Shown: positions 8,993-18,306 of the stretch, one piece after another
Layout of the letters: every line of letters begins with the position of its first letter
Position numbering within the stretch: the first letter of the stretch is position 1
Source: Paramixta manurensis
GTDB lineage: Bacteria; Pseudomonadota; Gammaproteobacteria; Enterobacterales; Enterobacteriaceae
Length of the DNA stretch: 64,000 bases
Direction of reading: 5' to 3'
NCBI RefSeq assembly: GCF_013285385.1
Contig: NZ_CP054212.1
Span: 930,001 to 994,000 of the forward strand
The notes under the pieces: generated by a model
The model's database searches: none
What the model was told of the DNA's origin: nothing
The model's input: the letters and a program-made list of their open reading frames with translations, nothing else
Translations under genes and position numbers: made by a program

Positions 8993-9020
8993 ATTCCCTG
9001 CCATACCGGCAGTCATAAAA
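8993..9020 (+). repeat. Fossil CRISPR repeat at the trailer end
   Basis: Exactly 60 nt after the last recognisable repeat (8933), the stretch 8993-9020 still matches 19 of 28 repeat positions, including CTGCC and GGCAG of the hairpin. The 32 nt in between (8961-8992) would be an ancient spacer. The register and the match together make chance unlikely. Confidence 0.65.
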
Positions 9021-9090
9021 TAAACTTTAGTTTTGCAGGCCTGATTGTCTGAATAGTAATTTGTCCTGTAGAACAAAGTTTTTTTCACGA

Positions 9091-9573
9091 TCATTCTTTT
9101 TCCTCAATAAATTTACCGTTTTCTTTAAGTAAATATCTTTTATTTGTAGTGATGTATATTCTTCCGCTTGTGGATTTTGTAATAGTCATTATTTGTTTTT
9201 TCTCGATGCAGTTTGCCTTGACTTTCATATCATCAAAGCAATATAAGTAGTCAGTGTTATTACCGGGAAGCATATCTAAATTTCTGGGTGTAAGTGGAGA
9301 GTATCCATCTCCAAAATCCCAAAATATTATAGTGAAAGTGCCGTCAGAACGACTGCTTGGTATATCAAAATAGGATTTTATCTTAGCTTTGTTTTTTTTC
9401 CACCAATGTATCTTCGCTTTATCAGTGAGTGGCGGGTTTACGACCAGAATGTTGTTAACATATTGATCTTTATGTATGGCAACAATCAAGGTTGGCAGGC
9501 TTAATCTAAAAATAATATACAAGCAAGCTACGAAAAAAACGAATATGAGAACGAATTTACTTGTTTTTTTCAT
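9091..9573 (-). CDS. DUF943 family protein
   Basis: A 160-aa protein with an N-terminal membrane anchor or uncleaved signal (residues about 8-30, KFVLIFVFFVACLYIIF) and a presumably periplasmic domain. The motifs IHWWKKNKAKIK, FWDFGDGY and CFDDMKVKANCIEKK match the DUF943 family as I remember it from Pantoea, Serratia and Enterobacter. Two Cys in the FDDM segment may form a disulfide. The start ATG overlaps the stop of the preceding DUF3289 frame by ATGA, so the two were translationally coupled. Function unknown; a role as partner or immunity protein to its neighbour is only a guess. The DNA is distinctly AT-rich against the core genes. Confidence 0.75.
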   Translation of the reverse strand: MKKTSKFVLIFVFFVACLYIIFRLSLPTLIVAIHKDQYVNNILVVNPPLTDKAKIHWWKKNKAKIKSYFDIPSSRSDGTFTIIFWDFGDGYSPLTPRNLDMLPGNNTDYLYCFDDMKVKANCIEKKQIMTITKSTSGRIYITTNKRYLLKENGKFIEEKE

Positions 9574-10383
9574 TGTTTTATCCCGGAAATTTCAATTTCA
9601 GCCTTAAAGTTGGTGAAAAAGGGTTTGAATCCAAATTGCTCCCAGTGTTGAAGTACAAACCAGATTCTGAAAAATCTAATGTAGTGAAACTCTCTTCTCA
9701 TAATATCATTTTTATCTAATCCAAAGTGGTCTTGTGCATTGTACATTACTATGGCTGAAAATTTTCCATCTTTTATGTCTATTGATTGCAATGCTATTTC
9801 TGTAGCATAAACATCGTGTATTGTTACACCTAAGCCATTAAAATAATCTTGCATGCGATTGAATTTGGGCAATACACATACCTGATAAGATGTGCGTCAA
9901 TAGTGGGATTTTTTCGGAAGAAAGGGTGTTATTTTCCCAGTCAATATTAGTAGAAAGGAAGTTTTTAATTATTAATAATGAGCTTCTTTGAGGATCCGCA
10001 TCAGTTTCAATTTGCTGCCGATAGGCTTGCTCCAAAAAAGGGCTCGAAAATGGATTTCCTCTTCCGTTATAGAAATGCTTAACCAGGTCGATAAACAGTT
10101 GCCGTTTTCCCAGATAGTAAGCTGGCATCGACAAACGAAGGAATTCATTGAAAAGGAGGCGTGCAATTTCAGGTTTATTTTTGACGCGAGATTTACGAAA
10201 TGCACTGAACAAGGAGACTTCCTCACCGGTCCACGGATTCACCACATCAGAAACATCATCAAGGTCAAATTCTGTTCTGAGTTGCCTTTCAGTAAGCTCA
10301 CCACATTTCATATCATCGGCACCGTAATCATTAAATCTATGCTGTGTCTGGTAAATAGTACAGGGAAGCGATAATGCTGGCAT
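9570..10383 (-). pseudogene. DUF3289 family gene, disrupted by a frameshift
   Basis: Two overlapping frames make one family-like protein. The first (10383 to 9838) starts MPALSLPCTIYQTQHRFNDY, continues with ADDMKCGELTE and reaches NIDWENN, then runs out of frame to a stop. The second resumes with LPKFNRMQDYFNGLGVTIHD and ends FGFKPFFTNFKAEIEISG, the usual DUF3289 C-terminus. The switch lies at about 9872-9890 and corresponds to one surplus base, or two missing. DUF3289 domains occur in Enterobacterales, in part beside type VI secretion or PAAR-type genes; the role is unproven. No obvious slippery heptamer is present, so decay or a sequencing error is likelier than programmed frameshifting. 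Confidence 0.75.
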
Positions 10384-10792
10384 GGAATATCCTTATTGCT
10401 AGTGGCTCAGCGTATAAAATTGAATAAAACTGTAGTATAGCTATCACAACTTACGCTAATTCATTCATAGCCTTGTTGATTTATACATACGTAGATGTAT
10501 ATCAGGAAAAGTTGTAGCTAGGCCAGAAAAAGATGTTAGCGTGTGGCTCAACTAAGACGTTAAAGCAGATGGCTGCCGCCACCAAATCCAGTCACAGCAT
10601 AGACCGCGTAACCATCTGAAATAAGAAATTTTATGTATGCCAGTAAGAGGAAAGAACGATTTTTTATCGATGTATGACGAAAATCACATTGGCCACCTTC
10701 AAGCGGCTATTTTGTTAACTACATCGCAGTATGACTCATCAATAAATCAGATACTTATTAAAGAATTTTATCTTTCAGGGAAAGGAATACCC
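10384..10792 (+). promoter_or_regulatory. Intergenic region upstream of the cas operon
   Basis: The 409-nt AT-rich region separates the divergent DUF3289 and cas1 genes. It holds a 20-bp dyad at 10482-10501 (TATACAT, 6 nt, ATGTATA), which could be an operator, and a weak promoter candidate overlapping it (TTGTTG at 10473-10478, TGTATA at 10496-10501). The reading frame of cas1 happens to stay open back to 10637, but nothing there resembles Cas1. Regulation by H-NS is common for such AT-rich cas promoters and is inferred here. Confidence 0.4.
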
Positions 10793-11764
10793 GTGATAAG
10801 TCCCTCCGATCTTAAAACCATTCTGCACTCTAAGCGCGCTAACATTTATTACTTACAGTACTGCCGGGTATTAGTGAATGGTGGTCGCGTGGAGTACGTT
10901 ACCGATCAAGGCAAAGAATCGCTGTACTGGAATATCCCGATCGCCAACACCACGGTAGTAATGCTGGGCACCGGCACTTCAATCACTCAGGCCGCGATGC
11001 GCGAATTTGCGCGGGCTGGCGTATTGGTAGGTTTTTGTGGCGGAGGCGGAACACCATTATACGCGGCAAATGAGGTGGATATTGAGGTTTCATGGCTCTC
11101 TCCGCAAAGTGAGTATCGTCCCACCGAATATCTGCAAAACTGGATAAGGTTCTGGTTCGATGAGCCGCTGCGTTTACAGGCGGCTAAACAGTTTCAACAG
11201 GTGCGGTTAAAGCAGATAGCAAAACACTGGTCAGGCAGCAAAATGCAGCGTGAAACGGCTTTCCCGCTTGAACACGCTGCGTTGCAAGCGCTATTGGATC
11301 GGGCAGCCGAAGAAATGGAACGTGCGGAAACCCATAATCAATTAATGCTGCAAGAAGCCTGGCTGACCAAAGCGTTATACAAATTGGTGAGTCGCACTGT
11401 GGGCTATGGTGATTTTACGCGCGCTAAACGAGGCGGTGGAACCGATATGGCTAACCGTTTTCTCGATCATGGTAACTATCTGGCTTATGGACTAGGGGCG
11501 GTTGCAACATGGGTGACCGGGATACCTCACGGGCTGGCGGTGATGCACGGTAAAACACGTCGCGGTGGTTTAGTATTTGATGTGGCTGACTTGGTTAAAG
11601 ATGCGTTAGTCATGCCACAGGCGTTTATCGCCGCGATGGCGGGCGAAGAGGAGCAGGCATTCCGCCAGCGCTGTATTAACGGTTTTCAGCAAGGAGAGGC
11701 GCTGGACCTGATGATCGCCACCTTACAACAAACTGCCAACACACTCGCTAAGGCAGCACCATGA
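10793..11764 (+). CDS. cas1: Type I-F CRISPR-associated endonuclease Cas1
   Basis: Integrase of the adaptation complex; with Cas2-3 it inserts new spacers at the leader end. The protein reads ISPSDLKTILHSKRANIYYL at its start and carries the metal-binding triad E188, H252 (in MHGKTRRGG) and D266 (in FDVADLVKD). I place the start at GTG 10793, because AAAGGA at 10781-10786 is well spaced, the length (323 aa) fits the family and homology begins right there; the in-frame ATG at 10637 would add 52 unrelated residues. The stop overlaps the cas2-3 ATG (ATGA). Confidence 0.95.
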   Translation: MISPSDLKTILHSKRANIYYLQYCRVLVNGGRVEYVTDQGKESLYWNIPIANTTVVMLGTGTSITQAAMREFARAGVLVGFCGGGGTPLYAANEVDIEVSWLSPQSEYRPTEYLQNWIRFWFDEPLRLQAAKQFQQVRLKQIAKHWSGSKMQRETAFPLEHAALQALLDRAAEEMERAETHNQLMLQEAWLTKALYKLVSRTVGYGDFTRAKRGGGTDMANRFLDHGNYLAYGLGAVATWVTGIPHGLAVMHGKTRRGGLVFDVADLVKDALVMPQAFIAAMAGEEEQAFRQRCINGFQQGEALDLMIATLQQTANTLAKAAP

Positions 11765-14700
11765 ATGTGCTGATTATCTCACAGTGCAGTAAGCGCGCCC
11801 GGATAGAAACCTGCCGCATTCTCGATCAGTTTGCTGAGCGCACTGGCGATAGCGTATGGCAAACCACTATCACGCTGGAAGGGTTAACTACGCTGCGCAA
11901 GCTGTTACGTAAATCAGCGCGCCGTAATAGCGCCATCGCCTGTCACTGGCTGAAAAAAAACGGTCAGAGTGAGTTAATGTGGGTAGTCGGTAACTTACGT
12001 CGTTTTAACACGCAGGGCCGTGTGCCGACGAATCGAACCACTGGCGATATTTTGCGCCAGCGCTCGGAACATCACTGGCACAGCGCAGAGAGTATCGCCT
12101 TACTGGCGGCGATTGCCGGGTTGTTTCATGATTTTGGTAAGGCAGGGGCGCTGTTTCAGAAGAGCCTGACTGGCAAAGCAGTAAAGCGTTATCAGCCTTT
12201 TCGGCACGAATGGATCTCAGTCCGTTTATTTCAGGCGTGGGTTGGCACGCAAACCGACGCTCAGTGGTTAACACAACTGGGCAGGCTGGAGGCGAGGGAC
12301 GAAGCCGCCATGCTTGCACGTCTGCGTCAGGATAATCAAAACTGGACGGATAGCCCCTTTGCTGGTTTACCACCCCTCGCACAGGTCGTGGCCTGGCTAA
12401 TTCTTTCCCACCATCGTTTACCGCAGTTCTTGGGTAAAAATGAACCGCCTCTCTCAGGCGCGCAATCTTGGTTAACGAACCAGCTTAATGTGGATTGGAA
12501 CGCCTTAAACTATAAAGATGGCTGGAATGACAAGGATTTCCAGCGCGCCTGGACGTTCCCCGGCGGGACACCGTTGCAAAGTAACACATGGCGTGAAAAA
12601 GCCCGGCAATTGGCAAAACGCGCGGCGAACGCGCCATCTCTCCATGAGTTTGGGAAACTGGAGCAGGGTTTTACCGTCCACCTGGCGCGACTGGCCCTGA
12701 TGCTGGCTGACCATTTTTACTCCGCGCAAGCACCGCACCTCGCCTGGCAGGATACGGATTATGCGGCGTGGGCGAATACCGATCGTAGTACCAAACAGTT
12801 AAAGCAAAAGCTGGATGAACACAACGTGGCTGTCGCGCATCATGCCTTATTGCTGGGGCGCACTCTACCAATATTACGGGAGCATTTGCCTGCTATTGCC
12901 CGCCACAAAGGGTTTCGTCAGCGGGCAACGGATAAGCCATTTCAGTGGCAAAACAAGGCCTGGGATGTCGCAGCAGGCTTGCGCGAACGTTCATATAGGC
13001 AGGGTTTTTTCGGCATCAATATGGCTTCCACCGGCTGTGGAAAAACGCTGGCCAATGCGCGAATTATGTATGCCCTGGCTGGAGAAGAGCAGGGATGTCG
13101 TTTTACCGTAGCGCTTGGGTTACGCACCTTAACCCTACAAACCGGCGATGCGTTGCGTACCCGGCTCGGTTTGGACGAGGACGATCTTGCCGTGTTAATA
13201 GGTTCTTCCGCGGTGCGGGAGTTACACGCGCGTAATAATGAAGAAACCGATGAGGGCAGCGCATCTGCCGATGAGCTGTTCGCAGAGCATCAGTACGTTC
13301 ATTACGATGGCGTAATAAATCAGGGGCCATTACGTCATGTGCTGGATAGCGATCCAAAGCTCAGCAAACTGATTAATGCGCCGGTGCTGGTCGCGACCAT
13401 TGACCACCTGATGCCCGCCACCGAGGGGACGCGCGGCGGGAAGCAAATCGCCCCGATGTTACGTTTATTAACCAGTGATTTGGTGCTGGACGAGCCGGAT
13501 GATTTTGATATTAGCGATCAGCATGCTCTTTGTCGGCTAGTGAACTGGGCGGGTATGCTTGGCAGCCGGGTGCTACTCTCTTCTGCGACACTGCCGCCTT
13601 CACAGGTACTGGCGTTGTATAGCGCTTATCTCAGCGGACGTAGAGCTTATCAGCAGGCCTGCGGTGAACCAGGAACCCCGCTGGAGGTGTGCTGCGCTTG
13701 GTTTGATGAGTTTGATGAAGAGAAATCCTGCGAAGGTTTGTTTGGGCAACCGACTGAGTTTTATCGCGCGCATTGTGAGTTTGCCGGGCGGCGAGCAAAG
13801 CGTCTGCCGCTACAGCCGACTTTGCGTCAGGCCAAGCTGATAAACGTCGTTCCTGTATCGACACGTAGTGATGAGGTTATTCATGCGCTGGCGACTAAGT
13901 TGCGTGCTGAAATACTTAATTTACATGCATTACATCGGCAGCAATGTTACGGCGACAAAACGGTTTCCCTCGGTCTAGTCCGGATGGCGAACATTAACCC
14001 TTTAGTCGCTACCGCTCAGGTATTAATGGGCCTTCCTTCGCCAGAGAATTATTGCATCCATTACTGTGTGTATCACAGTCAATATCCCTTGGCGGTGCGG
14101 TCACATATTGAACAGCACTTGGATGGCGTCTTTACCCGCAATCGCGAGCGGCCAGCTGAGTTGCCCCCGAAAATTGCTCAGGCCGTTCGACAGCATCCGG
14201 CTCAGCACCATATTTTTGTGGTGCTGGGCACCTCGGTGGTCGAGGTGGGGCGTGATTGGGATGCCGACTGGGGAATTGCGGAGCCGAGTTCAATGCGCGC
14301 ATTGATTCAATTTGCCGGGCGTATTCAGCGCCACCGACAGGTTGTGCCACAAAGCAATAACCTACTGATCCTAAATAAAAATGTTCGGGCGCTACGGGGT
14401 GATAAAAATAAACCGGTTTACTGCCGACCCGGTTTTGAAACCACTGATTTTATGCTCACCAGCCATGATCTCACCGATTTACTGGCGCCGGAACACTATC
14501 GTTTTATTAATGCTGTTCCACGTATTTTAGATGGGCGTCCAAAGCCACCAGTCAGTGGGCAATACGACTCGTTTATTGCGCTTGAACATGCACGACTGTG
14601 GGAGGAGTTACTCGGCAAGGGCGACAAATATCCCGTTGCCGCGCATTGGTGGCGGCTACCGGTGAACTGGAGCGGAGAACTACAGCGCCGTAAACCCTTT

Positions 14701-15024
14701 CGCCGTTCTCAACCAGAGAGTCAGTTTTTCCTGCGGATGGAAGATGAGTTCGATACGCCGATATTTATGGCGCGTGATGAGGGAGCCGCTGGCTGGAAAG
14801 ATCCAGGCATCTTTAAATACCACCAAGTCACTTTGGCTGCGGGGGTAGCGGCATGGGTTGATACGGATTACGCCACCGTGTTGTTGGCTCTGGCGGAAAG
14901 CCTGGATATGGAGCTGGCGGCGGTGTGCGAACGGTTTGGGGAAATTACGCTGCGCACCGGTGATAAAGATGATCACCAGGCGTGGTTATGGCATCCGTTA
15001 CTTGGGGTATTTCGCGATCTTTAG
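11761..15024 (+). CDS. cas3: Type I-F Cas2-Cas3 fusion helicase-nuclease
   Basis: The 1087-aa hallmark protein of type I-F. The first 95 or so residues are a Cas2-like domain (MNVLIISQCSKRA), used with Cas1 for spacer acquisition. An HD nuclease domain follows with FHDFGK (H123, D124), then a superfamily 2 helicase with Walker A MASTGCGKT (421-429), Walker B LDEPD (from 576) and motif III SSATLPP (from 607). It is recruited to Csy-bound target DNA and degrades it. All catalytic motifs are intact, so the nuclease should be functional. It is translationally coupled to cas1 and is followed after 20 nt by csy1. Confidence 0.96.
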   Translation: MNVLIISQCSKRARIETCRILDQFAERTGDSVWQTTITLEGLTTLRKLLRKSARRNSAIACHWLKKNGQSELMWVVGNLRRFNTQGRVPTNRTTGDILRQRSEHHWHSAESIALLAAIAGLFHDFGKAGALFQKSLTGKAVKRYQPFRHEWISVRLFQAWVGTQTDAQWLTQLGRLEARDEAAMLARLRQDNQNWTDSPFAGLPPLAQVVAWLILSHHRLPQFLGKNEPPLSGAQSWLTNQLNVDWNALNYKDGWNDKDFQRAWTFPGGTPLQSNTWREKARQLAKRAANAPSLHEFGKLEQGFTVHLARLALMLADHFYSAQAPHLAWQDTDYAAWANTDRSTKQLKQKLDEHNVAVAHHALLLGRTLPILREHLPAIARHKGFRQRATDKPFQWQNKAWDVAAGLRERSYRQGFFGINMASTGCGKTLANARIMYALAGEEQGCRFTVALGLRTLTLQTGDALRTRLGLDEDDLAVLIGSSAVRELHARNNEETDEGSASADELFAEHQYVHYDGVINQGPLRHVLDSDPKLSKLINAPVLVATIDHLMPATEGTRGGKQIAPMLRLLTSDLVLDEPDDFDISDQHALCRLVNWAGMLGSRVLLSSATLPPSQVLALYSAYLSGRRAYQQACGEPGTPLEVCCAWFDEFDEEKSCEGLFGQPTEFYRAHCEFAGRRAKRLPLQPTLRQAKLINVVPVSTRSDEVIHALATKLRAEILNLHALHRQQCYGDKTVSLGLVRMANINPLVATAQVLMGLPSPENYCIHYCVYHSQYPLAVRSHIEQHLDGVFTRNRERPAELPPKIAQAVRQHPAQHHIFVVLGTSVVEVGRDWDADWGIAEPSSMRALIQFAGRIQRHRQVVPQSNNLLILNKNVRALRGDKNKPVYCRPGFETTDFMLTSHDLTDLLAPEHYRFINAVPRILDGRPKPPVSGQYDSFIALEHARLWEELLGKGDKYPVAAHWWRLPVNWSGELQRRKPFRRSQPESQFFLRMEDEFDTPIFMARDEGAAGWKDPGIFKYHQVTLAAGVAAWVDTDYATVLLALAESLDMELAAVCERFGEITLRTGDKDDHQAWLWHPLLGVFRDL

Positions 15025-15044
15025 CCACCGTATTGGGAGGAACA

Positions 15045-16364
15045 ATGGCACTACAGGGACTGAAAGGCTTTATCGTCCACTACATTGAGGCGCGACGGCA
15101 AACCAAGCTTGATGCGTTTGATAAGGAGGCGGCAAAACGCCTTACCACCGACGCCGCGTCAGAGAGTGAAATCTTGCAGCAGCGCCGTGAACTGGAACAG
15201 CGTTATGAAGTCCGTAACTGGTTAACCGATGCGGCTAGCCGCGCCGGACAAATAAGCCTGGTGACCCACGCGGCAAAATTCACACACGGCGATGCGAAAA
15301 GCAGCAGTATTTTTACACAGAACAGCGTTACTGAAGGTTATCTGGCAACGTCTACGCTACATAAAACTGTCGCTGATGCGGTCGGAAACGCTGCCGCACT
15401 GGACGTTGCGAAGCTGCTGCAAACCGAAGTAGAGGGCGATTCGTTACTGTCCTGCCTGAAGCGTAAAGAACCCGGCCCGCTGTCTGAATTGGCGGAAAAT
15501 CCACAGCAACTGGCAGAGTGGATAGACGGTTTTTCGCGCGCGTTAACCACCAGAGAACCCGCCTCACACAAGCTTGCCAAACAGGTCTATTTCCCGGTTG
15601 GTGACGGTTATCATCTGCTTAATCCGCTCTTTTCCTCCTCGCTGGCGCAAGCATTGCACCAACGTATGGTCGCACTGCGTTTTAGCGAGGAGAGTAAAGC
15701 CGCCTGGCAGGCGCGGCGCGCGGGCCAATGGCATCCGCAGCCGCTGGTGATCTTCCCGAAAACGGCCGTCATGAATTTTGGCGGAACCAAACCGCAAAAT
15801 ATCTCCGCGCTGAACAGCAGTCGCGGCGGGCGTGTCTGGTTATTGTCTTGCCAGGCGCCGCAATGGGAAACGCAGAAACAGCCACCGTATAATCGAAAGA
15901 CCCTGTTTGGACAGGGGCCTTTCGAACGCACGACCCGTGCGCTACGCTCTCAGCTAATTAACCTGCTTATCAAAACCGGCGAGGAGAGAAATCATTCTAT
16001 TCGCCGTGCCCGTGATCGCTATATCGATCAAATCATCGATGTGCTGTTCAGCCAGGCCGCCGATATTCAACGAAAAGAGTGGGCGGCCTGGACCCAGAAC
16101 GAAGCATGCCAATTAAAGCCTCATCAGCAACTGTGGCTCGATCCGTGGCGAATTAAATCGGATGCGGTTTTCTGCGCGGAACGCGACAAAGATGAATGGC
16201 AGGAAGCCATCGCGGAAGATTTTGCACAATGGTTAAACGGTTATCTGCGCCGTGCCGACCTTAGCGTGGGCAAAACGGAATTAACCGAATGGAAAACTAA
16301 ACCCTTATTCCGCCGCCGCCTGCGTGAAATGGAGCAGGTTTTCAGGAGATATCACGATGAGTAA
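15045..16364 (+). CDS. csy1: Type I-F Cascade large subunit Csy1 (Cas8f)
   Basis: A 439-aa large subunit that, with Csy2, caps the 5' handle of the crRNA and recognises the PAM. It starts MALQGLKGFIVHYIEARRQ and contains NFGGTKPQNISALNS around residues 243-257, typical of Csy1. The ATG at 15045 follows a strong GGGAGG (15035-15040); the frame is open further upstream inside cas3, but no start there has such a site. Its last 8 bases overlap the csy2 start (ATGAGTAA). Confidence 0.95.
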   Translation: MALQGLKGFIVHYIEARRQTKLDAFDKEAAKRLTTDAASESEILQQRRELEQRYEVRNWLTDAASRAGQISLVTHAAKFTHGDAKSSSIFTQNSVTEGYLATSTLHKTVADAVGNAAALDVAKLLQTEVEGDSLLSCLKRKEPGPLSELAENPQQLAEWIDGFSRALTTREPASHKLAKQVYFPVGDGYHLLNPLFSSSLAQALHQRMVALRFSEESKAAWQARRAGQWHPQPLVIFPKTAVMNFGGTKPQNISALNSSRGGRVWLLSCQAPQWETQKQPPYNRKTLFGQGPFERTTRALRSQLINLLIKTGEERNHSIRRARDRYIDQIIDVLFSQAADIQRKEWAAWTQNEACQLKPHQQLWLDPWRIKSDAVFCAERDKDEWQEAIAEDFAQWLNGYLRRADLSVGKTELTEWKTKPLFRRRLREMEQVFRRYHDE

Positions 16365-17289
16365 TGTGATTATTTTACCGTGGCTGCAGGTGGAAAACGC
16401 CAACGCGGTAGCAGGCCTGACGTGGGGCTTTCCGGCGATCACGCATTTTCTCGGCTACACACATGCTTTGTCACGCAAATTACAACGCAGCCACGGTCTG
16501 CGCCTGGAGGGGTGCGGAGTAATTTGCCATCAGCATCAGGTTCACGCCTACTCTTCCGGACGCGATTACCAATTTGCGCTGACGCGTAATCCGCTAACCC
16601 GTGAAGGGAAAACGGCTTCGTTCAACGAAGAGGGGCGGATGCACTTCACCGTTTCGCTGGTGTTGGAGTGCCACGGCAATATTGCTAATGGCGATGTTGG
16701 GATGCGTGAATTGGCCGCACATTTGCAACCCCTTTGCCAGACACAAAAACTGGCGGGCGGTAGCATTACAAAATTACGTAAGGTGCAGGTTTGCCGTGCA
16801 GAAAAGCTGAAAGATTATCTCTATGGTTTGATGCCGGGCTTTGCTCTGCAAGACCGCTCCTGCTGGCTTGAGGAACATTATCAGCAGCTAAAACAACGCA
16901 ATGCTGACAGAGAAATGGTTGATGCGTGGCTAGATTTTGCCGCATTAAAAATGGCGGCGCAGAGCGGTGAACAACCCGGTGATGCCGCAAGCTGGGAATA
17001 TCTGGCAAAACCTCAACCAGGTTATCTGGTGCCGCTAATGACCGGCTGGCAACGTATTTCTCCGCTTTATCCGCCGGGTTCCGTGACCAATGCACGTGAC
17101 GACGCATCGCCATTTTGCTTTGCGGAAGCGGTGTATGGCGTAGGTGAATGGCGTGGTCTGCATCGTATTCAGAATGCGGACGAGCTGCTTTGGCGTTACC
17201 ACACGACGGAAACCGGTTATTACTGCCGTGGGCAGGCGTTGCCGGATGAAGAACCAGAAGATGATTCATACTACTTCGACATAGTTTAA
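16357..17289 (+). CDS. csy2: Type I-F Cascade subunit Csy2 (Cas5f)
   Basis: A 310-aa Cas5-type subunit that pairs with Csy1 at the crRNA 5' end. The opening MSNVIILPWLQVENANAVAG and the GFPAITHFLGY segment are characteristic of Csy2. The ATG at 16357 has AGGAG at 16344-16348, and the overlap with the csy1 stop implies coupled translation. The gap to csy3 is 11 nt. Confidence 0.95.
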   Translation: MSNVIILPWLQVENANAVAGLTWGFPAITHFLGYTHALSRKLQRSHGLRLEGCGVICHQHQVHAYSSGRDYQFALTRNPLTREGKTASFNEEGRMHFTVSLVLECHGNIANGDVGMRELAAHLQPLCQTQKLAGGSITKLRKVQVCRAEKLKDYLYGLMPGFALQDRSCWLEEHYQQLKQRNADREMVDAWLDFAALKMAAQSGEQPGDAASWEYLAKPQPGYLVPLMTGWQRISPLYPPGSVTNARDDASPFCFAEAVYGVGEWRGLHRIQNADELLWRYHTTETGYYCRGQALPDEEPEDDSYYFDIV

Positions 17290-17300
17290 GGGACGATATT

Positions 17301-18296
17301 ATGGCTAAAGTTTCAGCAATTAAAACCGCTTCGGTACTGGCTTTTGAACGCAAACTGGCAAACTCCGATGCGCTACTGGCTGCCGGTATCTGGCAGGGAG
17401 AAACCTGGCAACCCATTGGGGTTCAGGAAAAAGCGGTGCGCGGCACCATTTCCAACCGGCTTAAAAATGCGCTTGCCAGCGATCCGGCAAAACTGGATGC
17501 CGAGATTCAGAAAGCCAACCTGCAACGCGTGGATGTTGCCGCGCTACCGGCTGATGCAGACACACTAAAAATGACTTTCAGTTTGCGAGTCTTGGGTAAT
17601 TTATCCACCCCTTCGGTGTGCAACGATAAGCAGTATCAGGATGCGCTGGAAAGCGTTATCGACGGGTATATTGCGGAACACGGATTCGGGGAGTTGGCGC
17701 TGCGCTATGCGGCAAATCTGGCTAACGGACGCTTTTTGTGGCGTAACCGTGTCGGCGCGGAACAAATTCGCGTGGTGGTTACAGGGACGAAAAGGTGGGA
17801 ATTTAACGCCCATGATTTCGCGCTGCGGGATTTTAACCATCGTGACGCTGATTTGAAGGCGTTGGCGGCCGAGATTGAGCTAGGGCTAAAAGGTGACACT
17901 TTTGTGTTACTGAATGTAGAAGCCTATGTTCGATTGGGGCAGGGACAAGAGGTTTTCCCTTCACAAGAGTTAGTGCTGGACAGTAACAGTACTAAAAGCA
18001 AAGTGCTGTATCAGGTTGGCGGTATTGCAGCGCTCCATTCACAGAAAATCGGCAATGCGTTACGCACGGTAGACACCTGGCATCCGCAGGTTGATGCGTT
18101 GGGCGCGATTGCGGTTGAACCCTACGGCTCGGTAACCAGCCGTGGCATCGCCTGCCGCCAGCCGAAAGAGAAAATGGATTTCTATACCTTGCTGGATAAT
18201 TGGGTGATTAAAGGCGATAAACCGGCGCCAGAACAACAACACTATGTGATGGCGGTGCTGATTCGCGGCGGCGTGTTCGGTGAGAAAGCTGAATAA
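17301..18296 (+). CDS. csy3: Type I-F Cascade backbone subunit Csy3 (Cas7f)
   Basis: A 331-aa backbone protein; in the known complex six copies coat the crRNA spacer. It begins MAKVSAIKTASVLAFERKL and contains NGRFLWRNRVGAEQIRV and the C-terminal GSVTSRGIACRQPKEKMDF, as in Csy3 proteins. GGGACG at 17290-17295 precedes the ATG. The gene ends 10 nt before cas6f, whose ribosome binding site overlaps the csy3 stop. Confidence 0.95.
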   Translation: MAKVSAIKTASVLAFERKLANSDALLAAGIWQGETWQPIGVQEKAVRGTISNRLKNALASDPAKLDAEIQKANLQRVDVAALPADADTLKMTFSLRVLGNLSTPSVCNDKQYQDALESVIDGYIAEHGFGELALRYAANLANGRFLWRNRVGAEQIRVVVTGTKRWEFNAHDFALRDFNHRDADLKALAAEIELGLKGDTFVLLNVEAYVRLGQGQEVFPSQELVLDSNSTKSKVLYQVGGIAALHSQKIGNALRTVDTWHPQVDALGAIAVEPYGSVTSRGIACRQPKEKMDFYTLLDNWVIKGDKPAPEQQHYVMAVLIRGGVFGEKAE

Positions 18297-18306
18297 GGAT
18301 CGGTGC

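Noticed and set aside
9838..9900. Programmed frameshift in the DUF3289 gene
   Set aside because: No slippery heptamer or downstream pseudoknot is apparent at the frame change; mutation or sequencing error is simpler.
9091..10383. DUF943/DUF3289 genes as anti-CRISPR or regulator of the cas operon
   Set aside because: No helix-turn-helix or anti-CRISPR likeness; DUF943 is membrane-anchored and both families occur without CRISPR.
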